Shown one piece after another: positions 54,692-63,840 of a stretch of 64,000 nucleotides of DNA (position 1 is its first letter; the number at the start of each line of letters is the position of its first letter). Source of the stretch: Candidatus Pelagibacter sp. (GTDB taxonomy: Bacteria > Pseudomonadota > Alphaproteobacteria > Paracaedibacterales > CAIOTO01); assembly GCA_013823725.1 (NCBI GenBank), contig PNMQ01000008.1, positions 1 to 64,000 on the forward strand. Reading direction: 5' to 3'. Both the position numbers and the translations under genes were made by a program. The notes below the pieces were generated by a model. That model ran no database searches. It was not told where the DNA came from and saw only the letters and a list, made by a program, of their open reading frames with translations.

Positions 54692-56089
54692 ATGAATAAT
54701 CAAAATGAAGATTATGAATTTCAAGTATTTATTCATCCAAGCCAGGTTCATAATTTGTGGCAAAGCATTAATGAAAAACTCAAAAAATCTGTAGGCAGCA
54801 AAGTTTATGATAGTTGGTTAAAACCTCTCGATATTGTAACGTATGATGGTAAAAAACTAATCCTCAGTGCTCCTAATCGTTTTTTCAAAGACCGAGTTTT
54901 ATCGCAGTATGGGCGTGAAATTGAACTGATATGTAAAAAAAATCTACCAGGATTCAGTGAATTAGATATCATTATTCAAGAAGAACCAGATGTTGCCATT
55001 CAAGATTCGTCAACACCCAACACAACAAGCATAGTCATTAAAGATGAAGAAAATCCCGAAGATTTTACCCATCAATTAGATCGTCGATTTACATTTGACA
55101 ACTTTATAGTTGGCAAGCCCAACGAACTAGCGTATGCAGCAGCCATGAGGGTTTGTGAAAGCACAAGTCCAGGATTCAATCCCTTATTTTTGTATGGCGG
55201 TGTAGGTCTTGGGAAAACCCACCTTATGCATGCCATAGGTTGGCGCATCAGTGAACTCCACAAAGATAAAAAAATCATCTATATGTCTGCCGAAAAATTC
55301 ATGTACGAATTTATCAAATCTATCAGGTATAAGGACACTGTTTCATTTAAAGAAAAATTTAGATCAGCCAATATTTTAATGATTGACGATGTCCAATTTA
55401 TAGGCGGCAAAGATTCCACACAGGAAGAATTTTTTCACACCTTCAACGAATTGATCGATAATAATCATCAAGTCATTATCTCTGCCGATAAATCACCTTC
55501 TGATCTTGAAAATGTCCAAGAAAGATTAAAATCGAGACTAGGATGGGGACTAGTTGCAGACATTCACCCCACCACATTCGAATTGCGTTTGGGTATTTTG
55601 GAATCCAAAGTTGACATGCTTAAAACACAAGTTCCACAAGAAGTTCTTCAGTTTTTAGCAGAAAAAATTATATCTAATATTCGCGAACTTGAAGGAGCCC
55701 TTAATCGTGTTGTAGCCCACGCAAGTCTTGTGGGGCGAAAAATCACACTGGATACCACTCAAAATGTTCTACGTGATCTTTTAAAATCGAACGAACGTCG
55801 CATGGTTACCATTGATGATATTCAAAGTAAAGTTGCCGATTTTTATCATTACACCGTTGCGGAACTGATATCGTCAAGACGTCAACAAAGATTAATGTAT
55901 GCCCGGCACATGGCCATCTATTTATGCAAAATTTTAACATCCAAATCATATGTTGATATTGGTAAAAAATTTGGGGATCGTGACCATACAACTATTATGC
56001 ATTCCGTTAAGAAAATCGAGTCTGAACTATACGCAAGACCCGATTTAAGAGAAGATATGGATCTGATCAAACGAAAATTACATGTTTGA
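54692..56089 (+). CDS. dnaA: Chromosomal replication initiator DnaA
   Basis: This 465-residue AAA+ initiator opens the replication origin. Domain I lies at residues 1-~90. Domain III has Walker A GGVGLGKTH (~167-175) and Walker B MIDDVQF, and domain IV carries the DNA-binding signature GDRDHTTIMHSVKKIE. The length is normal. It is preceded by a lipoprotein gene and followed by a strong terminator. dnaN and recF do not follow, and no DnaA-box cluster is visible nearby, so the origin is likely elsewhere. Confidence 0.97.
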   Translation: MNNQNEDYEFQVFIHPSQVHNLWQSINEKLKKSVGSKVYDSWLKPLDIVTYDGKKLILSAPNRFFKDRVLSQYGREIELICKKNLPGFSELDIIIQEEPDVAIQDSSTPNTTSIVIKDEENPEDFTHQLDRRFTFDNFIVGKPNELAYAAAMRVCESTSPGFNPLFLYGGVGLGKTHLMHAIGWRISELHKDKKIIYMSAEKFMYEFIKSIRYKDTVSFKEKFRSANILMIDDVQFIGGKDSTQEEFFHTFNELIDNNHQVIISADKSPSDLENVQERLKSRLGWGLVADIHPTTFELRLGILESKVDMLKTQVPQEVLQFLAEKIISNIRELEGALNRVVAHASLVGRKITLDTTQNVLRDLLKSNERRMVTIDDIQSKVADFYHYTVAELISSRRQQRLMYARHMAIYLCKILTSKSYVDIGKKFGDRDHTTIMHSVKKIESELYARPDLREDMDLIKRKLHV

Positions 56090-56097
56090 AAAATGAT

Positions 56098-56130
56098 ATA
56101 AAAAAAGCCCCGTTAGGGGCTTTTTGTTTT
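56098..56130. terminator. Bidirectional terminator between dnaA and the sulfotransferase gene
   Basis: AAAAAAGCCCC (56101-56111) pairs with GGGGCTTTTT (56116-56125) around a GTTA loop. Strong on both strands, it can end dnaA and the convergent glycosyltransferase operon. Confidence 0.9.
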
Positions 56131-56161
56131 TCAGAAATGATCTGTAAGTATGAAATAAAAA

Positions 56162-57259
56162 CTAACCCTCATCTTCTTTTATACCTTCTACTGCACTTGC
56201 AGACACAGATGGATCTAACACTTCATCTTTTTCTTCTATTGCACCTGAAGAAGATAAAGATGATTCTGTAAATGTGGGATATGCATGTGCATGCATTAAG
56301 TTTTTCCATCTTAATTTCAAACTATCACGAATATCTTTTTCACGTAAAAGAGTAGTAATTTGAGCATTACGACCTTCAGGGTTATTTCGAACCAAACTTT
56401 GTTTAATAGCATTATCTATTTCTTCATCAGTAATATCAGACCGCCCTGCTTCTTCTAATACTATTCTAATGACGCAAAAAGTATCTGCAACTAAATCTTC
56501 ATAAGAAAATGTTAAAAAGGAAGACTTTTGAAAGTTACTGAAAATTTTTGATAAAGTTGATAAATGAATTTTAACATCATACTCTTCATGAATATTTCTC
56601 GAATGATCGTTTTTACATGCTGCAATATCTACGAATTCAGGACACTGCTGAACTTCTAATTGTTCCCAATTGTGCCATATTCCAAAATGTATATTGAAAA
56701 GTGAGAGATTTTGCATAACAAAATTATGCCGCGTTTGATATATTGCTAACCATCTTTCATCATTAAAACATTCACCAGAAAAAAACTCAGCTAAAATATG
56801 CAATTGCGTAAAATGGCTAAAGAAAAAGATTATTCCTTTATCAGAATTACTTTTAATATACTGATCCCAAAATAAAGAAAAATCAAAATTACAATTTTCC
56901 ATAATTTCAGAATATGAATCTTTTCTATTAATTAGTAGAAAAGATTCATATGAATTATTAAAACCCTTAAACTGTTTAATAATCGATTGAAAAAAATTTG
57001 TACCACTTCTTGGAATTGTCAGCTGAAATACAATTTTATGAACATTATGTTTTTTCAATATTGAATCAAATACTTCATAAGACATCGGGTATCCAGTATC
57101 AAAAAAATCTTTGATACTGGAAGGATTTTCGAATAATCGTTCTTCAATTGTTTTTACTTTTGAAGAAAATATCTCTGCTGGCTCAACAAAAACTTGTTGA
57201 TCAGCTGCGTATAATTTCAAACAAAAGGCTAAAACTATGCATAATTTAATCATTTTCAA
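56162..57259 (-). CDS. Exported sulfotransferase-like protein
   Basis: This 365-residue protein has a signal peptide (MKMIKLCIVLAFCLKLYAAD, cleavage near residue 18). The sulfotransferase 5'-phosphosulfate loop is PRSGTNFF (83-90). A region IYQTRHNFVMQNLSL (~173-187) resembles the 3'-phosphate-binding Arg-Ser segment, and SYEDLVAD (252-259) is a further family-type stretch. The C-terminal 35 residues are acidic and low-complexity. Sulfotransferases use PAPS, a cytosolic donor. An exported one would need a host supply, suggesting an effector, but this is inference. It is the last gene of an operon with two glycosyltransferase genes. Confidence 0.72.
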   Translation of the reverse strand: MKMIKLCIVLAFCLKLYAADQQVFVEPAEIFSSKVKTIEERLFENPSSIKDFFDTGYPMSYEVFDSILKKHNVHKIVFQLTIPRSGTNFFQSIIKQFKGFNNSYESFLLINRKDSYSEIMENCNFDFSLFWDQYIKSNSDKGIIFFFSHFTQLHILAEFFSGECFNDERWLAIYQTRHNFVMQNLSLFNIHFGIWHNWEQLEVQQCPEFVDIAACKNDHSRNIHEEYDVKIHLSTLSKIFSNFQKSSFLTFSYEDLVADTFCVIRIVLEEAGRSDITDEEIDNAIKQSLVRNNPEGRNAQITTLLREKDIRDSLKLRWKNLMHAHAYPTFTESSLSSSGAIEEKDEVLDPSVSASAVEGIKEDEG

Positions 57260-57317
57260 ATATTCTCAGGTAGCATTATACTAGAAAAAATAGTCATACA
57301 ACAAAACTAATAAAAAG

Positions 57318-60300
57318 TTAATTTATCACTACAGTTAAATGGTCGAGATAATCCCATTGTAAGGCCACATCTTTTTGTTGATCAAGATTAAAACTCATTA
57401 TAAATTGATTTAAATAGTGTCTAGAATTTTCTGCCGGTGCAATACGAATATTTCGTTCAGAATCAAGGCCAAAACAATTATCTTTTAATACAAATCCCAC
57501 ATTTATATATGTATCTGAATTATTCACAATCCTAATTTCTTTTTGCATTATCGTTTTTAATATTTGAGAAATTCGTTTCGTATCTGATGAATTTATTTCG
57601 TATGAAAAATTTCTGCGTGGATTCAGTGGCTGTTGCCCATTTAAAATTAATGCATTCTGATGAACCTGGACAAGTTTGTGAATTTCATTTTCAAGGGTGA
57701 AATTTTGGATAAATATACTATGCGCTCTTTTTGCCTTTTCTACCGCTAATTGAGAATTATCTTTAATCCAAGCAATATATTCTAATAATTTCAAGTACAT
57801 ATTTTCTTCAGAAAGTGTATTTTGATCCAAATAAAATACGGAATCTCCAAAATAACGTTCGATAAAAGGATGTTTATCAGTTATAACCACAGCACCTGCA
57901 GCTACAGCTTCAAAAACTCTTCCAGAAGGCTCATGATTTTCTAAATGCCAAGGAGAATGCAATAACAAACAAATTTTATGCTTTTGAATTGCATCTACAA
58001 CTGAATCTGCAAAACCTTGGTAGGATTTTTTTCCCTCTAAAGATTTCGGACCATACCACTTAAAAAAATCAGAATTTCTATCAAGTAAATCTAACAACGT
58101 TTTATATCGTCCATCCCAAATACCACCAAAAAATGACAGTTCAGGTTCTAAAATTTCATACTCTTGAAAAGATGTAGCTGGATGAGTAAAATAAAAAGGT
58201 TCCCGATAAAAACCATATTTACAGTAAGAAGTTAATTCTTCATTATTACCAGCAACAGGTAAAAGAAATTGAAAAATTTGCTTTACTTGAAAATCTCTAA
58301 CATGTTCTTCCTTTCTCTTCATATTGAGAATACTACCAGTTTGAGAGTATAAATAAGTATAACCACCTAAATTGGCCAAAGTTTTTCTTGCATCATAGTA
58401 ATCTAATGATACTACAAAGTTTGGATCATAGATATTTTGATCACTACCCGAAATAGACGAAGCACGCAGTTCTGAACAAATTCCAAATTGCTGACATGCA
58501 TTTTTAAACATTCCCAAGACAATAGAATCACCAAAATACTCCAATGGGAAGATAAAATTCATTGTAATAGAAGGAAAATAATCCTGTTCAGATCTTCCCT
58601 TTAGATATGATGACCCTTGTAATGGCCTTGACATCCAATGACCAGCTCCCCTCGTTAGTTCATAATCATGAGGATTAAAGAAACCACATTGACCATATTT
58701 TTCTTTTTTAACATTATCAGCATACAAAACATGAATATGATAACTACTCAGTATTGCATGATTAACTTCTGAAGCATCTGACTTAACAACTAATGATTTA
58801 CATGAACCATCTAAAAGACTTTTTATCCAATGTAGATCATCGTAAAGCAAATCAGAATGTGATGTAGAGGCTATCATACCAATATCTAGTTCACCCCTAT
58901 CGTGCAACAAGAATAAATTATTAAATTTATAAAACATATCGGTAAAATCTTTTTTATAAAGCACCCCAATATCACTATACAATCCACCAAACATATATAG
59001 GATTTCTTTCCTTATTAAATCTGAAGCAAAAGTATAATATCCATCATGTATCAAATCGGCTATTAAATCTTTTAGAATAAAGTGTTCAGATACTTCTTTA
59101 ATTTCGCGAATTTTCAATTTAGAATTTCGTGAGATCAAATGAGATACATTAGCATCAATTGTTTGTTTATTCAAACACCAAAAAGTATGCTCACAAGAAT
59201 TTGGAAAAACATCTAAAGATTGTAAATATCTTTCTAATCTAGCACTGTCTACCAAAGCAGGTTTTCTATTATCGGTCAACCATATTCTATGCGTTAAAAA
59301 GGGGATCTTTAGTGATAAGCCATCTACAGCATGATTGTATATCATGTTATTTTTGATTGAGATATGCCTTAAATTACTATCCATTTCAAAATCTGTCAGA
59401 CCATAAAAGTTTTTACCAATTCCGTAAATCATACTACGGTAATAAATATCTGATAATTTTATTTCTTGAGCATTATGAAGGGGGCCATTCCAATTAATCT
59501 CCAAACCTCTTTCCATCTGTTTACGAATAGGAAAAGGTAAAACTTTACCTGGAAATTCGTTCTCACACAAATTAAGAACAATTCGATCAGGTTTTTCTGA
59601 TTGATGCATGAATCTTTCAATATCTAGCCAAACATTTTCAATATTCCAAGAACCTGAATATAAATTTATAACAACTTCTTCAGGTCTTTTAACATCAGTA
59701 ACACCACTACCTTGTGACGTAAAATCATTGATAAAATTAAACCAATTGGCACCTGGATTACCGTGCACATAATATTGTTTGTACAAGTTATATGCCTGTA
59801 GCAAATCTTTTTGAACCACATAAGGTGCTTGCGGAATAGGTTCTATCTGATTGGGATTGTTTGTCAACGTTAAATGAACCAAACCATCCTCCACAGTACT
59901 CGTCCATCCAAAAGTACGTTCGATAAGTGCTGATCCTTCTCCAGAATTTTTCTTTTGTTTAACATGGGCAATTCCCAAAATATATCCAAAAGCATGATGT
60001 TGTGGTAAAGGATATACCGTATCAGCTGAAGATGAGCATACTACTGATGGAGACATCATGCAGTGATTCAGCAATTTCTCTTCTGCTTCATCTTTCCACA
60101 TCGTGAGAGCACATAAACTCATATTTCCATGTAATGAGGAATTAACGGTATATGGATTATTTCCACGCAAAAAGTGATAACCACCATCTCTTATTGTAGT
60201 TTTCCAATCAGTTCCAACTCTGTCTGATGGTGCCATTATGGCAAAACGTAGTTGGAAATCTGTGTCCAGAGGATTAGTGATTTTAATCGTATCCGGTTGC

Positions 60301-60383
60301 GCGATACCACAAATATTATGAACCTCTACTTGGACTGCATACAAAGAACTTGTAGCCATTAAACATAATAATAATTTCTTCAT
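57318..60383 (-). CDS. Exported double glycosyltransferase (GT32-like plus CgeB-like)
   Basis: This 1021-residue protein has a signal peptide (MKKLLLCLMATSSLYA) and a ribosome site AGGA about 8 bases before ATG 60383. An unknown N-terminal region (~17-350) includes a beta-like stretch. A GT32/DXD-type domain (~360-560) follows with LTHRIWLTD, then FASDLIRKEILYMFGGLYSDIG (~452-473), where the second Asp of the usual DXD is Gly473. A C-terminal CgeB/GT1-like domain (~740-910) carries GRVFEAVAAGAVVITD (821-836). The last 70 residues are beta-rich and loosely resemble the N-terminal part. Activity of the first domain is in doubt; the second looks intact. Confidence 0.78.
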   Translation of the reverse strand: MKKLLLCLMATSSLYAVQVEVHNICGIAQPDTIKITNPLDTDFQLRFAIMAPSDRVGTDWKTTIRDGGYHFLRGNNPYTVNSSLHGNMSLCALTMWKDEAEEKLLNHCMMSPSVVCSSSADTVYPLPQHHAFGYILGIAHVKQKKNSGEGSALIERTFGWTSTVEDGLVHLTLTNNPNQIEPIPQAPYVVQKDLLQAYNLYKQYYVHGNPGANWFNFINDFTSQGSGVTDVKRPEEVVINLYSGSWNIENVWLDIERFMHQSEKPDRIVLNLCENEFPGKVLPFPIRKQMERGLEINWNGPLHNAQEIKLSDIYYRSMIYGIGKNFYGLTDFEMDSNLRHISIKNNMIYNHAVDGLSLKIPFLTHRIWLTDNRKPALVDSARLERYLQSLDVFPNSCEHTFWCLNKQTIDANVSHLISRNSKLKIREIKEVSEHFILKDLIADLIHDGYYTFASDLIRKEILYMFGGLYSDIGVLYKKDFTDMFYKFNNLFLLHDRGELDIGMIASTSHSDLLYDDLHWIKSLLDGSCKSLVVKSDASEVNHAILSSYHIHVLYADNVKKEKYGQCGFFNPHDYELTRGAGHWMSRPLQGSSYLKGRSEQDYFPSITMNFIFPLEYFGDSIVLGMFKNACQQFGICSELRASSISGSDQNIYDPNFVVSLDYYDARKTLANLGGYTYLYSQTGSILNMKRKEEHVRDFQVKQIFQFLLPVAGNNEELTSYCKYGFYREPFYFTHPATSFQEYEILEPELSFFGGIWDGRYKTLLDLLDRNSDFFKWYGPKSLEGKKSYQGFADSVVDAIQKHKICLLLHSPWHLENHEPSGRVFEAVAAGAVVITDKHPFIERYFGDSVFYLDQNTLSEENMYLKLLEYIAWIKDNSQLAVEKAKRAHSIFIQNFTLENEIHKLVQVHQNALILNGQQPLNPRRNFSYEINSSDTKRISQILKTIMQKEIRIVNNSDTYINVGFVLKDNCFGLDSERNIRIAPAENSRHYLNQFIMSFNLDQQKDVALQWDYLDHLTVVIN

Positions 60384-60417
60384 TGATATTCCTATTTTTT
60401 TATGACGATTTAATTTG

Positions 60418-61791
60418 TTATTTTTTTGTAAACCATGATTCTGATTGCACATGTCTGCCAATTGCTAAATCATGCAGCTGCCCCCAATCATAAACACGGT
60501 TGGGATTTTCGCGAACAAAATAGTCCCATGAAAAACTGTACGGTGGACATAATACATCTGTGAGAATATCAGCCCCTTGATAAAAAGCCTTTGCCAAAAG
60601 AAACGGTCCTGTGAAATTTAAAGTTGCTTTTACAGCGTTTTCTTGGTGTTGAGCAACAATATCAGCCCAATGATTAGAAAAATATGATTCAATTATATCT
60701 TTACATTTTTTAAATATGGGGTGATATCGCTTTGCTCCCATGACTGCATTCGTTGGTGCAATAGATCTTGCCCGATCTAAGCCAGCAAAGAAATGGGTGT
60801 TTTGTAAAACATAGTCAGGTTCAACTAAAAAATTAAAATCAAAGTCACAATACACCCCCCCTTTTTTGAACAAAATTTGATATCTTAGTATGTCAGAAGC
60901 CATCGCATAATTTCTAATTTGATTCAAAGCTTTCAAAAGTGCGTTAGAACTAAACTGTTGTGTATCTTCCCAAAATTTAAGTTCAACACTGTCATCAATA
61001 CGCATGACATTTCTAAATACGCGTATTAAAGCTTTATTTTCACTTGGTATATTTGTCCAAATAACATGCTTCCAACCTTTTTCAGCAGAAAGCAAGCTCA
61101 TGTTGCTGTGGAAGCATTCAATATGAGAATTATGAGGTCTTTTAAAATTTTGAGGTATCCGAATATTAAACTCTGAAAAACAGTCACTTAACCAAACATA
61201 ATGCACTGTTTTTGGAATTTGAAATTTGTCGTTTTTGGGTCGTCTATTTTGAAATTGGTTATAACATTCCTGTAATTTAGAATAAAAGAGATGTATACCA
61301 TTTTGAGAACTAGAAGATTGGGTAATATCCATAAGCTGATCATCTCTAAACCATTCCATTAATGGATACGGAAAACTTGAATCTTTTGCAGATTTTTCAA
61401 AATCGTAAGAATCGCTTAAAAGCTTTTTAGAAATTATACCCAGAGGCTGCAGATGATATATTTTTAAGACACATTCATCACCTGTAATATTAAGATCTAT
61501 ACCAAAATTTTCTAAACCATCAATACGGCAGCATTCATGATCTTCAAATGCGTATCTGTAATTTTCTTGAGATTTCAAATGAATAGGCAGGTTTGTTTCA
61601 GAAGATATACCTATAAATTCTCTTTTATCATCGCTCCACTTTTCATTCCACTTATGGATATTAAAAGACAAAGATTCATCCATACAATTTTGAATAGATA
61701 AATATTTAAATTTTCTACGTAATACATAAGCATTAACATCAATAGATGAATATAGATTTATTTGATTTGGCATTAAATAGTTCATTAACAA
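60418..61791 (-). CDS. GT32-like glycosyltransferase (DXD type)
   Basis: This 457-residue protein lacks a signal peptide. Residues 1-~185 are a domain I do not recognise. The C-terminal part (~190-457) is a DXD sugar-binding-region glycosyltransferase: IPKTVHYVWLSD (192-203), MASDILRYQILFKKGG (297-312) and an intact DFD (316-318), with TGPFLL (394-399) and the terminal HVQSESW. This domain occurs in capsule enzymes and in toxin-like transferases such as clostridial TcdB and Legionella effectors. Starts are uncertain (TTG 61791, ATG 61785, ATG 61773). It opens the operon after a good promoter. Confidence 0.8.
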   Translation of the reverse strand: MLMNYLMPNQINLYSSIDVNAYVLRRKFKYLSIQNCMDESLSFNIHKWNEKWSDDKREFIGISSETNLPIHLKSQENYRYAFEDHECCRIDGLENFGIDLNITGDECVLKIYHLQPLGIISKKLLSDSYDFEKSAKDSSFPYPLMEWFRDDQLMDITQSSSSQNGIHLFYSKLQECYNQFQNRRPKNDKFQIPKTVHYVWLSDCFSEFNIRIPQNFKRPHNSHIECFHSNMSLLSAEKGWKHVIWTNIPSENKALIRVFRNVMRIDDSVELKFWEDTQQFSSNALLKALNQIRNYAMASDILRYQILFKKGGVYCDFDFNFLVEPDYVLQNTHFFAGLDRARSIAPTNAVMGAKRYHPIFKKCKDIIESYFSNHWADIVAQHQENAVKATLNFTGPFLLAKAFYQGADILTDVLCPPYSFSWDYFVRENPNRVYDWGQLHDLAIGRHVQSESWFTKK

Positions 61792-61815
61792 TATATAAAA
61801 TATAATTATTTACAT

Positions 61816-61844
61816 ATCATATTGTATTTCTTTTAAACTTTCAA
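61816..61844 (-). promoter_or_regulatory. Promoter of the glycosyltransferase-sulfotransferase operon
   Basis: On the reverse strand, TTGAAA (61844-61839) and TATGAT (61821-61816) are spaced by 17 bp, about 25 bp before the first start codon. Confidence 0.6.
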
Positions 61845-61956
61845 CTCTTTTTTAAGAAATAAACTTTATTTAAAATAAAATAAAATTATTGTAAATTTAA
61901 ATAAATTAAATTTAATCTTACAATACAAAATTCACATATAAACATTTGGAAAGTGA

Positions 61957-62445
61957 ATGAAAATAGGTCATAATATATTAATCAACTCCTTATCATTCAC
62001 AATAATATTTATGGAAATTAGATCTTCTCAAAACTCTAATAAAACTAAAAACATCAGATCAAATCAGAAAAGTCAAAAAAGCCATCTCGCATTTTCTGAT
62101 GAAATCAACACCACAGAATTAGCTGCTGAAAGTCAACCTCTTTTCGCCTCTATTTTTAGCACGATAGACCCTTTATTTTTGGATTCAAACAACCATAAAA
62201 AGAATGAAAAGAGCGCTATTTTCCTCAGCAATGAACTGCTGGATGAGCTTGAAAAACTAAAAATATCCTTTCTAGATCAAAAAACATCCAATACAGACCA
62301 TCTCGATAATCTGCTTGCTCAAATCCAATCCTATACACAAAACATGGATCTCAACAATATCCCTGAACAACTTCAAGATATTTTATTAGACATTGAAACA
62401 CGGACCATCGTAGAAATTACAAAAATCAAAAAAAACACTTTGTAA
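61957..62445 (+). CDS. fliX: Flagellar assembly protein FliX
   Basis: This 162-residue protein matches FliX, the alphaproteobacterial regulator that, with FlbD in Caulobacter, couples flagellar assembly to class III gene expression. The match is in the C-terminal half (~85-160): LLDELEKLKISFLD, an alpha-helical linker and QLQDILLDIETRTIVEITKI. The N-terminal part is polar and poorly conserved, as usual. ATG 61957 has GGAAAG about 7 bases upstream; ATG 62011 gives a more FliX-like N-terminus. No flagellar ring or FlbD gene is in the window. Confidence 0.8.
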   Translation: MKIGHNILINSLSFTIIFMEIRSSQNSNKTKNIRSNQKSQKSHLAFSDEINTTELAAESQPLFASIFSTIDPLFLDSNNHKKNEKSAIFLSNELLDELEKLKISFLDQKTSNTDHLDNLLAQIQSYTQNMDLNNIPEQLQDILLDIETRTIVEITKIKKNTL

Positions 62446-62550
62446 ACAACCGTTATATTGTCAGCTAAAAACTGCTTAATCCAAAAGCTATTTCATATTA
62501 AAAAAATCTTCATTTTTACAATATCTTTCTTCCATAAATAAAAAAAAACC

Positions 62551-63840
62551 CTACATTGAAAGCGTATTGTTTCGTTTTTCTAAAATATCTTCAAAAATTT
62601 TATGCCAATTTCCTTCTGCCCCTATTCGCATTAAAACAGAACCAATTCCAACAGCAGCACGATCCATAAAAACAAATTCTCTTGGAATTTTGACGCCCCC
62701 AAGACGATCAAGTTCCTTATGAACTTTTTGTGCAATTTGCCAACCATGACTACCTGTTCTTTTTTGAATCGGGCGGATACTATTATCCAACAAAGGATCA
62801 AACAATAAACGCGCCCATTCTGTCATATGCTCCATTAATTCAGTTGATACATCATTAAAACCCCAACGAATATAGGCGTCTTTTATTTTGGAAGGATTAC
62901 TACACTTTAGGCCTTGATACAAATCAGCAACAGCATCGATAAAATCAACATGAAAACGACGTATGCATCCAAAATCCAGCAATGCTAATTGGTTATGAGG
63001 TGTAATATAATAATTTCCAGGATGAGGATCGCCATGCAACCAGCCACGTGAATAAAAAGGCAGATACCAACTATTGAATAATAGCTTACCAAACTCGTCC
63101 ATTTGATTTTTCCCTAAATCGGGTGATGCATTTAAAATATGGTCTCCCTCAATCCAATCCATTACAATGAGACGATCTGTTGATAGGGATTCATATGTTT
63201 CAGGTATAATAACTGAAGGATTATCTTTAAAAAATAATTGATATTCTTTTAAATTTAAAATTTCTTGATTGTAATTTAATTCTTCATACAGTCGATCTTG
63301 AACTTCCTTAACCACATCATCTAAATCCAATGCACTTGAAAACAAATGGTACGCTTTAATTGCAAATTTCAATTGGAGCATATCAGAATCAATCACAGAT
63401 TTCATATTTGGATATTGCAATTTTACAGCGACTTTGTGACCATTTTGTAAAACTGCTTGATGAACTTGTCCAAGAGAAGCCGCGAAAGAAGCATGAAGAT
63501 TAAATTCTTTAAAATTATTTTTCCAATGTTCACCAAATTCATTTTTTAAACGTCTTTGCACAAATAATTCTCCCATGGGGGTTGCTTGTGATTGCAATTC
63601 CATAAAAGCATCTGCATATTCTTGAGGTAAAGCATCGGGAATTGTTGCTAAAAACTGGGCAACTTTCATGAAGGGGCCTTTCATCTTAGACAATGTTTTG
63701 GTAAGGACTGCCGCATATTCAAGATTATCAGTTTTAAAGGGTGTTTTCGAATGCGCAACAAACCTTGTTGCAACAGATCCCATCGTACTGGTGACATGCG
63801 CTATGCGTTTAATTTTATCCATCAAATGGTCTTGATCCAT
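62551..63840 (-). CDS. ABC1/UbiB-family atypical kinase
   Basis: This 429-residue protein is of the ABC1/AarF/UbiB family of protein-kinase-like ATPases, whose best-known members support ubiquinone biosynthesis. The KxGQ-type motif is MKVAQFLATIP (A in place of G), the Ala-rich nucleotide loop is FAASLGQVHQA with VAVKLQYPN, and the catalytic loop and metal motif are HGDPHPGNYY with LLDFG. The start is ATG 63840 (TTG 63846 is an alternative). It is not clearly UbiB itself; the short C-terminus and altered KxGQ fit another ABC1 subgroup. Confidence 0.88.
   Translation of the reverse strand: MDQDHLMDKIKRIAHVTSTMGSVATRFVAHSKTPFKTDNLEYAAVLTKTLSKMKGPFMKVAQFLATIPDALPQEYADAFMELQSQATPMGELFVQRRLKNEFGEHWKNNFKEFNLHASFAASLGQVHQAVLQNGHKVAVKLQYPNMKSVIDSDMLQLKFAIKAYHLFSSALDLDDVVKEVQDRLYEELNYNQEILNLKEYQLFFKDNPSVIIPETYESLSTDRLIVMDWIEGDHILNASPDLGKNQMDEFGKLLFNSWYLPFYSRGWLHGDPHPGNYYITPHNQLALLDFGCIRRFHVDFIDAVADLYQGLKCSNPSKIKDAYIRWGFNDVSTELMEHMTEWARLLFDPLLDNSIRPIQKRTGSHGWQIAQKVHKELDRLGGVKIPREFVFMDRAAVGIGSVLMRIGAEGNWHKIFEDILEKRNNTLSM

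Noticed and set aside
53981-54692. Replication origin near dnaA
   Set aside because: I looked for TTATNCACA-type DnaA boxes on both strands around dnaA and saw no cluster, and dnaN does not follow dnaA. The AT-rich patch at 53510-53590 has no boxes either.
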